A stretch of 64,000 bases of DNA, taken from assembly GCF_003112775.1 (NCBI RefSeq), contig NZ_BFCH01000019.1, positions 1 through 64,000 on the forward strand, in the 5' to 3' direction. Shown one piece after another: positions 50,602-58,560 of this stretch; the stretch's first letter is position 1, and each line of letters starts with the position of its first letter. This DNA comes from Mycobacterium montefiorense. GTDB taxonomy: Bacteria > Actinomycetota > Actinomycetes > Mycobacteriales > Mycobacteriaceae. A program made the position numbers and the translations under genes. The notes under the pieces were generated by a model, which saw only the letters and a program-made list of their open reading frames with translations, searched no databases and was not told the DNA's origin.

Positions 50602-51813
50602 GTGACGACCAGGCACCAGCGGGCGGGTATCGACGACCGCTGGCATAAGCGAGTCAAGGGCCCGGACGGAAATATGCACGCCTCGCGGTCGGCCGTGTAT
50701 GGCAAGGTCTCGCGTTGGCGTGTCAGGTGGGTTGACGATCGCGGGGAAGAGCGCACCAAGAGTTTTCAACGCAAGCCGGATGCGCAGGCGTACCTCAACG
50801 GGCTAACCGCTGATCTCCAGCGTGGTGAGTATGTCGATCCGCGCAAGAGCGCAGAGACGTTTGGATCGGTCGCCGAGCAGTGGTTCGCCACCAAACAGCA
50901 CCGTAAGCCGAAAACCGTTGCAGGCTATCGCTCATTGCTCGACACCGTGGTGCTGCCGAAGTGGGAAAGCGTTCCGCTCAAACGTCTTGACTACGAGTCC
51001 TATTCAACCTGGCTGGGAGCGTTGTCGGTCGACGGAGGGCAACGCGGCGCCGGCCTGTCGGCAAGTCGGATCACCCAAGCGCATCAGCTGATAGGTGCGG
51101 TTCTCAAGTACGCCCAACGGACTGGCAAGGTGGCCAAGAACGTCGCATTCGAGATCAAGCGAGACGAAGATCTTCCCGAACAAGTCGAGCGTGAGCGGCG
51201 TTACCTGAGCCATGCCGAGCTTCTGATACTCGCTAAGGCGGCAGATCGTTTCGAGACGCTGACGTTGGTGCTGGGCTATTGCGGTCTTCGGTTCGGGGAG
51301 GCCGTTGCACTGAGACGCCGACATGTGGGGGATCGGGTGTTGACGGTGCGCTCGTCCGCAACTGCGGTCACCGGTAAGGGCATCGTGGAGTCGACGACCA
51401 AGACGAAGCGGGATCGTCACGTGCCGGTGCCTGGGCCTGTCTGGGAGAAACTCAAGGCTGAGTTGCCCGCCGACCCGAACGCGTTGGTGTTTCCCAGTCG
51501 TAAGGGCGGGTTCTTACCACTCGGTGAGTACCGCTGGGCATTCGACAACGCGTGTGAAGACGTCGGTATCGACGGGTTGGTACCTCACGGCCTGAGGCAC
51601 ACCACGGCGTCACTGGCGATCAGCGCAGGCGCTAACGTCAAGGTCGTGCAGAGACTCCTGGGGCATGCAACGGCGGCCATGACGCTCGACCGGTATGGAC
51701 ACCTGCTCAACGACGATTTGAGCGGCGTGGCAGATGCGCTGGGCAAGGCCATCGAAAGCACTGCGGTATCACTGCGGTATTCGAGACGCCAGAATGGGGC
51801 TGAAACGGCCTAA
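50602..51813 (+). CDS. int: Tyrosine-type site-specific integrase
   Basis: The 403-aa integrase carries out insertion and excision at tRNA-Leu. The GTG start giving MTTRHQRAGIDDRWHKRVKG is chosen by similarity to mycobacterial prophage integrases and by the leaderless promoter; an earlier ATG is less likely. Domains: N-terminal arm-binding AP2-like (about 15-60), core-binding SAM-like (70-175), catalytic (190-385) with Arg230, Lys267 or Lys269, His329-x-x-Arg332, His355 and nucleophile Tyr365. All catalytic residues are present. The stop is 20 bases before the rebuilt tRNA. Confidence 0.95.
   Translation: MTTRHQRAGIDDRWHKRVKGPDGNMHASRSAVYGKVSRWRVRWVDDRGEERTKSFQRKPDAQAYLNGLTADLQRGEYVDPRKSAETFGSVAEQWFATKQHRKPKTVAGYRSLLDTVVLPKWESVPLKRLDYESYSTWLGALSVDGGQRGAGLSASRITQAHQLIGAVLKYAQRTGKVAKNVAFEIKRDEDLPEQVERERRYLSHAELLILAKAADRFETLTLVLGYCGLRFGEAVALRRRHVGDRVLTVRSSATAVTGKGIVESTTKTKRDRHVPVPGPVWEKLKAELPADPNALVFPSRKGGFLPLGEYRWAFDNACEDVGIDGLVPHGLRHTTASLAISAGANVKVVQRLLGHATAAMTLDRYGHLLNDDLSGVADALGKAIESTAVSLRYSRRQNGAETA
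51759..51780. repeat. Integrase arm-type sites, right end (two copies)
   Basis: CACTGCGGTAT is repeated head to tail (51759-51769 and 51770-51780), preceded by GAAAG as at the left end. The pair lies inside the 3' end of int, 54 bases before the tRNA. Confidence 0.7.
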
Positions 51814-51833
51814 AGTATGCTGTGAGCTGCAAC

Positions 51834-51907
51834 GCCCCTATAGCCCAATTGGCAGAGGCAGCGGACTTAAAATCCGCACAGTGTCGGTTCGAGTCCGACT
51901 GGGGGCA
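51834..51907 (+). tRNA. tRNA-Leu (UAA anticodon), rebuilt by the element (attR)
   Basis: A 74-nt cloverleaf: acceptor GCCCCTA/TGGGGGC with one T-G wobble at position 6, D stem GCC/GGC, anticodon stem GCGGA/TCCGC around CTTAAAA (anticodon UAA), a five-base variable loop, and T arm GTCGG/CCGAC. CCA is not encoded. Bacterial tRNA-Leu normally has a long variable arm; here it is short. The 5' half came from the element. TATGCT (51816-51821) could be the -10 of its present promoter, inside element DNA. Confidence 0.88.
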
Positions 51908-51998
51908 CGCAAAAAGTGGTGCTCACCGAGCGCAACCCTGGGGTGTGATCACCCGTTAACGCGAAAGAAGTGTGACTGGCGGCCGATCTTGGGCCAGC

Positions 51999-52328
51999 TC
52001 ACATCTTGCTGCGGTTTTCCGGACAGTAGGCGGCAACAGCCGCACCCACGATGCTGCCCGCACCGTTGTTACTCACCCCGAGCGCCTTCTTCACATCGCC
52101 GACGGTTTGCTCCATCGTGTCCCCACCGGCAAAGTCCGTACACACCGCGTGACCGACGTTGATCATCGTCTGGTCCTGGCCGTTTGCCCAGCTCAGCCCT
52201 CGCTGCTGCAGGGTCTGCAGGTACGTGTCATCCGCCGGGTCGGCGTGCGCGCTCGGTGCGGCGGCGATACCAAGGAGGCCGGCCACAACGGCAGCGATCG
52301 GGCCCGCCATCCGTGCCGTGTTCTTCAT
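51999..52328 (-). CDS. DUF732 secreted protein
   Basis: The 109-aa protein has a Sec signal peptide (residues 1-29, cut after PSAHA) and a DUF732 domain: DDTYLQTLQQRGL, GHAVCTDFAGG and AAYCPENR, with two conserved cysteines for a disulfide. DUF732 proteins are small exported helical proteins common in mycobacteria, of unknown role. AAAGGAG lies eight bases before the ATG. Confidence 0.88.
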   Translation of the reverse strand: MKNTARMAGPIAAVVAGLLGIAAAPSAHADPADDTYLQTLQQRGLSWANGQDQTMINVGHAVCTDFAGGDTMEQTVGDVKKALGVSNNGAGSIVGAAVAAYCPENRSKM

Positions 52329-52483
52329 TCATCGACTCCTTTGGGTGAACTGCCTGCATGCAGGACCCGAATCCTAACTTCGTCTTGACATTATGTCTCC
52401 CCGGCGCAACGAGCGGTCTCCGGTTGTGGCCTGTGCACCCGGCTGTCGTGCACGAGATATGTTCCAGTGCAACGTATTACAGC

Positions 52484-53689
52484 TTATGGCGAGCTTGCGC
52501 CGATGGCCATTGCCAGGAAGTCCAGCCGCCACAGTTCCCGAAAAAGCCTGCGCGCATGGGCCTGTGCCTCGCCGTCGCCGCGCTGTGCGACGACGGCAGC
52601 GATCTCACCTATGCTGCGCTGGCCGTCGACGAGCTCCGCGAAAGCCAGGTCGGCCGCGCCGAGCCGCAGCCGGGCGCCGGGTCCCATCAGGTCGGCTCCG
52701 GACAACATGCACGCGGTGCGCGACACGGGAATGTAATCAAGGGTCTGGGCCGCCGAGAAGTCGACCGTGTACTGCTGCGTCGGGCGGTCCGGACGGCAAG
52801 CCATGAAGAAATGCGTCGCGTTCAGCGTCTGCAGCCGTTCCATCACCGACCAGAGTTCGCGGTCGGGCAACTGGGCCAGATGAGATCCGAATTCGCCTGA
52901 CTGCGTGAGGATTTCGTGTGGATAGTACGGCGACTTGTGGAACCACCCTTGGAATGTGAGCCCGGCCGAGGCGACCAGGTCGAGGCATTCGTCGACGGTG
53001 TAGCTGCGTTGGCGGCCATGCAAGAAGGTGTCGACGAGAGCGCCGTCGGTCTGCAAGTCGCGAGCCACCGTCAAATAGCTGCGGACGGGATGGTCCGCGG
53101 GCAGCATCGCGATGATGTCCTTGACCGCTTGCACCGACGCCTCGTCCTGGGACAGCCCCAAGTCGCGAAACACCGACTCGAGCAGCTCGACCCCGGTCCG
53201 GCCGTACTTGGCATAGAGCATCACCCCCAGTGCGCCGTCGCGGCGCAAACACCCGGCGAGCGCCCGCATACCGGTCAGCGGGTCGGCCAGGTGATGCAGA
53301 ACGCCGGTGGACACGATCAGGTCGAAGTCGCGGCCCAGCGCCGATACCTCTTCGATCGGCAGTAGGTGCAATTCCAGGTTGTGCAGGGCGTGCTTGTCTT
53401 TCAGATATTGCTGGTGGTTCAGTGCCGATTGGCTGACGTCGATGGCCACCACCTTGGCGGCGCGGTTGGTGAAGGCGAATACCGCGGCCTGGTTGGCGCC
53501 GCACCCCGCGATCAGAATGTCCAGGTCGGCGCGATAGTCCCGGTCCGGCCACAACACCCGGTGCGCGCGGAACGGGTCGAACCACTCCCAGTTGTTCTTC
53601 GAGTAGATCTCGAGGTCGTCGATGGGCGGCGGGTACTGCCACCGGTCGTATTGCCGGGAGACCACGTCGTTGCGCGGATCGTCGTTCAC
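52484..53689 (-). CDS. SAM-dependent methyltransferase
   Basis: A class I methyltransferase of 401 aa from the GTG giving MNDDPRNDVVSRQYDRW; the ATG 78 bases upstream would run into the start of the divergent gene. Motif I is LDILIAGCGANQAA, motif II VVAIDVSQSAL, motif IV DLIVSTGVLHHLADP. Residues after about 290 form a separate C-terminal domain with LVDGQRSIGEIAAVVAQ, a winged-helix-like pattern. TACATT nine bases before the start could be a -10. Substrate unknown. Confidence 0.8.
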   Translation of the reverse strand: MNDDPRNDVVSRQYDRWQYPPPIDDLEIYSKNNWEWFDPFRAHRVLWPDRDYRADLDILIAGCGANQAAVFAFTNRAAKVVAIDVSQSALNHQQYLKDKHALHNLELHLLPIEEVSALGRDFDLIVSTGVLHHLADPLTGMRALAGCLRRDGALGVMLYAKYGRTGVELLESVFRDLGLSQDEASVQAVKDIIAMLPADHPVRSYLTVARDLQTDGALVDTFLHGRQRSYTVDECLDLVASAGLTFQGWFHKSPYYPHEILTQSGEFGSHLAQLPDRELWSVMERLQTLNATHFFMACRPDRPTQQYTVDFSAAQTLDYIPVSRTACMLSGADLMGPGARLRLGAADLAFAELVDGQRSIGEIAAVVAQRGDGEAQAHARRLFRELWRLDFLAMAIGASSP

Positions 53690-53755
53690 TACAGACGCAA
53701 TGTAGTGGCTTTGCTGGGTTGCCGCCGGACGCGATGCGGCGATGCGCGCCGTGGT

Positions 53756-54580
53756 ATGAGCCAGCAACTCCTACACTGGCGCACCGTGGGCATGCTCTTT
53801 GGATTTGCGCCGTGGCTTATCTACTGGGTGCTGGTTGGCAACGTTCCCTTCAAGACCGCCGTGGTGGTCGCGTTGGTGATCGCTGCCGCCGCGTTTCTGA
53901 TCGGGCGTCTGCTCGGTAAGCCGGGCGGCACGCTGGAGGTCGGGGCGGTCGCCACCTTCGCGGTGCTGACGGTGCTGACCTTCACGCTCAGCGAGTCGTT
54001 CATGCACCGCTGGATACAGCCACTCAGCAGTGGCGGGATCTTACTGGTGGCTCTGATCGGCCAGCTGGTCGGCAAGTCGTTTGTGCGTGAGTTCGCCGCG
54101 GCGGAGCAACCGCCTGACGTGGTCAAGACCGAGCTGTTCGACCGGATCACCGACGTCTTGTCCTGGATCTGGATCGCCGCGTTCGCCGGCATGACGGTGT
54201 CGTCCGCGATTCCGCCGATCTTGGAGGAGTTCGGCGGGCGTGAGGCCACGATCCTCGATACGCGGACTCCGCTGCTGTTCATCTGCTACTGGGTCATCCC
54301 GTACTCGCTGCTGGGCGTGGCGGCGCTGGCGTCACGGTATGTGCCAGAGCGGATGCTCGTCGGGATCGACGACGTCGCCCGGGAGACCTCGTTCGTCGCC
54401 TACGACGAAGCAACGATCGATGAGCTGTATTACCTTGCCCAGGAACACGCGAATCGCGAGGTGGGCCCGGGCAAGGAGGCGTACAACGTGAAGGTCGGGG
54501 GGATCGGAACCCCGCTGACCGGAGACGAGTCGCGCAAGTCGTGGCCCTCGTCCTACAAGGTGCGCGACAAGGACCACTAG
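53756..54580 (+). CDS. Polytopic membrane protein
   Basis: The ATG giving MSQQLLHWRTVGMLFGFAPW is used (274 aa); a GTG ten codons later is possible. About six hydrophobic helices are visible: FAPWLIYWVLVG, AVVVALVIAAAAFLIG, VGAVATFAVLTVLTF, GGILLVALIGQLVG, WIWIAAFAGMTVSSA and LLFICYWVIPYSLLGVAALAS. The last 90 residues are cytoplasmic-looking. No family is recognised with confidence. It is divergent from the methyltransferase gene. Confidence 0.72.
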   Translation: MSQQLLHWRTVGMLFGFAPWLIYWVLVGNVPFKTAVVVALVIAAAAFLIGRLLGKPGGTLEVGAVATFAVLTVLTFTLSESFMHRWIQPLSSGGILLVALIGQLVGKSFVREFAAAEQPPDVVKTELFDRITDVLSWIWIAAFAGMTVSSAIPPILEEFGGREATILDTRTPLLFICYWVIPYSLLGVAALASRYVPERMLVGIDDVARETSFVAYDEATIDELYYLAQEHANREVGPGKEAYNVKVGGIGTPLTGDESRKSWPSSYKVRDKDH

Positions 54581-54648
54581 GGGCGCGCTGTTCGTCCGCG
54601 CGCCCGACTTCCACCGGCGCGACAACTTCCACTTGTTAGGTCGATCGC

Positions 54649-56232
54649 ATGGCATCCCACAGGACTTGGCCGCTGGCTGCCGCCACGGTGCTGATCGCGG
54701 TGGCGGCCTGCTCATCAGGCCACTGGGGGTCGGGCGCCAAGGTGGCGTTGAGCACCGGCGCCGGCAAGGCGCTGACCATCATCCCGGATCAGCTGCTGGC
54801 CGCGACGGACGGCGAGACGCCGGTGGCGTTCGGCAAACCCGAGCACGGCAACATCGCGTACGGCGCCAACGGCGCGATGATCTACACCCCCGACGCGGGC
54901 TTCACCGGCACCGATCGGCTCCACATCACCGTCACGCCCAGCGTCAAGCTCTATGCCGAGAACCTGCCGCCGCTGGCCACTGTCGGCGGCGTCGCCGTCC
55001 AGGCCAACGCGCACGGTTCCGCAATCGCCCCGGTGCCCGGTAGCTCCAACGAGATTTACGGCCTGACGGATCGCGGCCCCAACGTCGCCGGGCGCACGCC
55101 GAACGAAATCGTTTTCCCCGTACCCGATTTCCACCCGCAGATCGCCAAGCTCAAGCTCGCCGACGGGGTGGCGTCGGTGGAGCAAATCATCACGCTGGCC
55201 GGCAAGGACGGCGCCCCGTTGGTCGGACTGTCCCACCCGCAGGCCAGCACCGGCGATTCGATGGTCGACATCAACGGTGCCCCGTTGCCGCCATCCGATC
55301 ACGGACTGGACGGCGAAGGCTTGGTCGCTTTGCCGGACGGCACCTTCTGGGTTTCCGACGAATACGGCCCGTTCATCGTCCATTTCGACGCCAACGGCAA
55401 AGAGCTGGAACGGCTTTCGCCTTTCGACGGAACTCTGCCCAAGGAGTTGTCGCTGCGCAGCCCGAACCACGGGATGGAGGGCCTTACCGTCACCCCCGAC
55501 GGCACGACGTTGGTGGGCATCATGCAGTCGGCGCTGCAAACACCCGGCCTGGTCGGCCCGTCGACGTCGGTCCCGATCACCCGCATCGTGACGATCAAAC
55601 TCGCAAACCGCGGCGACGTGCACGAGTACCTGTACCCGCTGGCCAACCCCCAGCAGACCAAGGTCGCGGTCTCAGAGATCACCGCGGTCACGGCCACCAC
55701 CTTCCTGGTCGACGAGCTCGACGGCGAGCCACAACCCAACGCCAACAAGAAGATCTACTCGGCCGACATCTCCGGGGCCACCGATGTGGGTCCGCGCGCG
55801 AAGCTGCCCGGGGCGACCTATCGGGCCGACGGCGGCGGATTGCTGATCAATGGGGTTCCGATCGAGACCTTCGTCGGCATCGGCGGGGTCGACGCGGCGA
55901 TCGACGAACTCAGCGCCGCCGGTATCACGGTGACGGGCAAGAAGCTCAAGCTCGATCTCACCGACATGCTGCGTTCCCTGTCCGCCAACGGCAACTTTTT
56001 CGGGCACGCCAAGATCGAAGGCGTCATCACCCCGGACGGCGGAAAGACGATATTCATCGCCAACGACAGCGATTTCGGGCTGGCCGGCCTGGCGTCCACC
56101 ACCGCGCCGTTTTCGCTCAAGCCCAAGATGACGCCCAACGGTGCTGCGGACAGCGGTGAGATTCTGACGGTCGACACCGGGAAGCTGCCCCCCACGATGG
56201 AGTCGGAGACAGTCCCTATCAAGGTTGGCTGA
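54649..56232 (+). CDS. Phytase-like esterase-domain lipoprotein
   Basis: The 527-aa protein begins with a signal peptide ending LIAVAAC (lipobox, Cys21). A short Ig-like cadherin-type region (GFTGTDRLHITV) precedes the esterase-like activity of phytase domain: VGGVAVQANAHGSAI, LTDRGPNVAG, DGEGLVALPDGTFWVSDEYGPFI, HGMEGLTVTPDG and GKTIFIANDSDFG. This beta-propeller domain is found in exported proteins linked to phosphate-ester turnover; actual activity is unproven. Anchored outside the membrane. Confidence 0.82.
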   Translation: MASHRTWPLAAATVLIAVAACSSGHWGSGAKVALSTGAGKALTIIPDQLLAATDGETPVAFGKPEHGNIAYGANGAMIYTPDAGFTGTDRLHITVTPSVKLYAENLPPLATVGGVAVQANAHGSAIAPVPGSSNEIYGLTDRGPNVAGRTPNEIVFPVPDFHPQIAKLKLADGVASVEQIITLAGKDGAPLVGLSHPQASTGDSMVDINGAPLPPSDHGLDGEGLVALPDGTFWVSDEYGPFIVHFDANGKELERLSPFDGTLPKELSLRSPNHGMEGLTVTPDGTTLVGIMQSALQTPGLVGPSTSVPITRIVTIKLANRGDVHEYLYPLANPQQTKVAVSEITAVTATTFLVDELDGEPQPNANKKIYSADISGATDVGPRAKLPGATYRADGGGLLINGVPIETFVGIGGVDAAIDELSAAGITVTGKKLKLDLTDMLRSLSANGNFFGHAKIEGVITPDGGKTIFIANDSDFGLAGLASTTAPFSLKPKMTPNGAADSGEILTVDTGKLPPTMESETVPIKVG

Positions 56233-56345
56233 GCCCCGACGCGAAGTTCGGATACGTTGGTGTCGGGCGGTCACACCACCCCGCCGACACCCGGACGAGC
56301 CGCACGCGCTGCGCACCCGATTGCGGCCCAGCAAGGAGCATTTCG

Positions 56346-57101
56346 ATGAATGCGGTTAGCCCAGATGCCATTCGCGCGGAGACGATCACCATCACCGGCC
56401 ATGGCGGTGAGGAGATCGAGGCCTACCGCGCGACACCGCTCGCGCAAGGATCGCGCGGCGCGGTCGTCTGGATCCATCACATGCCCGGCTACGACCGCGA
56501 GACCAAAGAGTTCGTCCGCCGGCTTGCCGTCAGCGGCTATCACACCGTGGCGCCGAATCTTTACTCCCGCGAGGCGCCGGGGGCCGCTCCCGACGACGCG
56601 GCTGCCGCGGTGCGCGCGGCCGGCGGGGTGCCCGACGAGCGGCTGGTCGGCGATGTCGCGGGCGCGATCGAGCACCTGCGGTCGCTGCCCGGCGCGAACG
56701 GGAAATTCGGCGTCATCGGACACTGCTCGGGCGGCCGGCACGCCTACCTGGCGGCGTGCTCGCTGCAGCTGGACGCCGCGGTGGACTGCTACGGCGGCCG
56801 CGTCGTCGAGGATGCCCGGGAGGGAATGCCCAAGGCCATGACGCCGATCCTGCACCTGGCGCCGAAGCTGAGTTGTCCGCTGCTGGGCCTGTTCGGGGCC
56901 GACGATGTGTTCCCGACGCCCGCCGCGGTGGCCACGCTGGACGCAGAGCTGACCAAGCTGGACAAGCCGCACGAGTTCCACTCCTACGACGGCGCGGGCC
57001 ACGCCTTCTTCTCCGTCGACCGGCCCGCATACCGCCCGGAGGCGGCGGTGGACGGCTGGCGTCACATCGACGAATTCTTCGCCACGCATCTGAAAGGCTA
57101 G
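56346..57101 (+). CDS. Dienelactone hydrolase family protein
   Basis: An alpha/beta-hydrolase of 251 aa. Nucleophile region FGVIGHCSGGRHAYLAA has Cys in the G-x-C-x-G elbow, as in dienelactone hydrolase. PLLGLFGADDVFPTP carries the Asp and EFHSYDGAGHAFF the His of the triad. AAGGAG lies upstream. It may act on lactones or esters in aromatic breakdown, but no pathway genes flank it. Twelve bases separate it from the next gene. Confidence 0.87.
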   Translation: MNAVSPDAIRAETITITGHGGEEIEAYRATPLAQGSRGAVVWIHHMPGYDRETKEFVRRLAVSGYHTVAPNLYSREAPGAAPDDAAAAVRAAGGVPDERLVGDVAGAIEHLRSLPGANGKFGVIGHCSGGRHAYLAACSLQLDAAVDCYGGRVVEDAREGMPKAMTPILHLAPKLSCPLLGLFGADDVFPTPAAVATLDAELTKLDKPHEFHSYDGAGHAFFSVDRPAYRPEAAVDGWRHIDEFFATHLKG

Positions 57102-57113
57102 GTCCGCCAAGCG

Positions 57114-57386
57114 ATGTGCACACATCTCACCGAACACGTCGAGATCGACGGCAGTGGCAAGGGCCCGGCGGGCTGGTTCCGCGCCGACCGCGCGACCGTC
57201 TACGTCGATCACGCCGTGCACGCGCCCTACACGCACACGGTCAACGTCGACGTCATCAATCCGGAGCTGGGCCCGTCGGCGCGGGTTGCGCTGGAACTCA
57301 CCGAGGAAAGTGCGCTGGCGCTGGCCGACGCCATCTACAAAGCGATCGCGAACGCGCCGGTCGGTCTCGCGTCCAAGGACCAGTAG
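57114..57386 (+). CDS. DUF6295 family protein
   Basis: The 90-aa protein begins MCTHLTEHVEIDGSGKGPAG, with AYVDHAVHAPYTHTVNVD-like strands and a terminal helix (ESALALADAIYKAIANA). It matches the DUF6295 pattern of small actinobacterial proteins with conserved His and Cys near the N-terminus; function unknown. Tightly between the hydrolase and the DUF427 gene, so one operon. Confidence 0.75.
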   Translation: MCTHLTEHVEIDGSGKGPAGWFRADRATVYVDHAVHAPYTHTVNVDVINPELGPSARVALELTEESALALADAIYKAIANAPVGLASKDQ

Positions 57387-57393
57387 GTGACCC

Positions 57394-58164
57394 ATGACGA
57401 CCGAGCCTGACTACCCGCAGCCGGCCGCCGCCCGGGGACGCATCGAGCCCGTGCCGCGGCGGGTCCGGGGTTTCCTGGGTGACGAGGCGGTGTTCGACAC
57501 GACCGCTGCTCGCTATGTGTGGGAAATCCCTTACTACCCGGCGTATTACGTGCCGCTGGTCGACGTGCGCCCAGAGTTCCTGCGCGACGAGGACCACGCG
57601 CAGAAGGTGCAACTCGGGCCGTCGCGGCTGCACTCCGTGGTCGGGGCGGGCCAGACGCACCCGGCGGCCGCGCGGGTGTTCGACGCCGACACCGACAGCC
57701 CGGTAGCGGGCACGGTGCGCTTCGAATGGGACGCGCTGCGGTGGTTCGAGGAGGACGAGCCCATCTACGTCCACCCGCGCAATCCCTACTCGCGGGTCGA
57801 CGCCCTGCGCTCGCGCCGGCACATTCGGGTAGCGCTGGACGGCGTCGTGCTGGCCGATACCAAGTCGCCGGTGCTGCTCTTCGAAACCGGTTTGCCGACA
57901 AGGTATTACCTCGATCCCACCGATGTCTTTTTCGCGCATCTGGAGCCCAGCCCGACTCAGACGCAATGTCCGTACAAAGGGGTGACGTCGGGCTACTGGT
58001 CGGTGCGCGTCGGCGACACCGTGCATACCGATCTCGCGTGGACGTATCACTATCCGCTGCCGGCGGTGAGCCAGATCGCGGGGCTGGTGGCGTTCTACAA
58101 CGAGAAGCTCGATATCGAGGTCGACGGTGTCGGCCTGGCCCGGCCAAAGACGCAGTTCAGCTAA
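57394..58164 (+). CDS. DUF427 domain protein
   Basis: The 256-aa protein contains a duplicated DUF427 beta-barrel: VRFEWDALRWFEED region, then HIRVALDGVVLADTKSPVLL, TGLPTRYYLDPTDV, CPYKGVTSGYWSV and DLAWTYHYPLPAVSQIAGLVAFYNE, which is the conserved C-terminal signature. Homologue of Rv1056 (254 aa). Biochemical role unknown. Starts seven bases after DUF6295. Confidence 0.9.
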   Translation: MTTEPDYPQPAAARGRIEPVPRRVRGFLGDEAVFDTTAARYVWEIPYYPAYYVPLVDVRPEFLRDEDHAQKVQLGPSRLHSVVGAGQTHPAAARVFDADTDSPVAGTVRFEWDALRWFEEDEPIYVHPRNPYSRVDALRSRRHIRVALDGVVLADTKSPVLLFETGLPTRYYLDPTDVFFAHLEPSPTQTQCPYKGVTSGYWSVRVGDTVHTDLAWTYHYPLPAVSQIAGLVAFYNEKLDIEVDGVGLARPKTQFS

Positions 58165-58560
58165 TTAACCGCGACATGCCGAGCCCGCTGAATGTGACAT
58201 TTACCTCTTTTTGCCGAAAAATCTAATGAATTCTTATTCGGCTATATGCTCACTGCTCGCATCAGCATTAGCCTGGCTGCACATAGCCGCAGATAATCCC
58301 TCTATGACTTGTTTGCCTGGGGGTGGCCGTGTATATACTCGGTAACAATCACCTGAGCAGATCCTGAGGCCGCACGGTGATTTAGCCGACATTGCCGATT
58401 TAAATGAATTTTGGCCGAAATTGGGCCAGTAAAATTTGTGCAGATCAGCGCATTTCTCCGGTGCTGAAACGCGGTTATCCCAGCCGCCGGTGTCGCATCA
58501 GAGTTGCGGTGACCGGCTCGAGCGGGGATCGCCGTTGACAACAGCGAAGGCGGTACGAAC
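58165..58560. promoter_or_regulatory. AT-rich regulatory region upstream of the Rv1057 homologue
   Basis: This 396-base gap is far richer in A and T than its surroundings. TATACT (58334-58339) with TTGCCT 15 bases before it or TTGTTT 19 bases before it is a candidate promoter; the leader to the GTG would then be about 215 bases. In M. tuberculosis the corresponding region is reported to be bound by TrcR and to respond to MprA and SigE. AT-rich tracts near 58195-58240 and 58395-58435 are possible TrcR sites. Confidence 0.5.

Larger units (their letters stand above)
36774..51875. mobile_element. 15.1-kb integrative element in tRNA-Leu
   Basis: Two copies of a 36-base core from the tRNA-Leu gene bound a block of 15,066 bp that carries a tyrosine integrase next to the right end, an excisionase-like gene, a phage-type ATPase, a recombinase-like gene and cargo. 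Integrase arm-like repeats sit inside both ends. No capsid, tail, lysis or conjugation gene is recognisable, so it is a phage satellite, remnant prophage or integrative element carrying defence-like cargo. In M. tuberculosis the same chromosomal site holds Rv1041c-Rv1055 with integrase fragments (Rv1054, Rv1055), which supports a shared hotspot. Confidence 0.9.
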
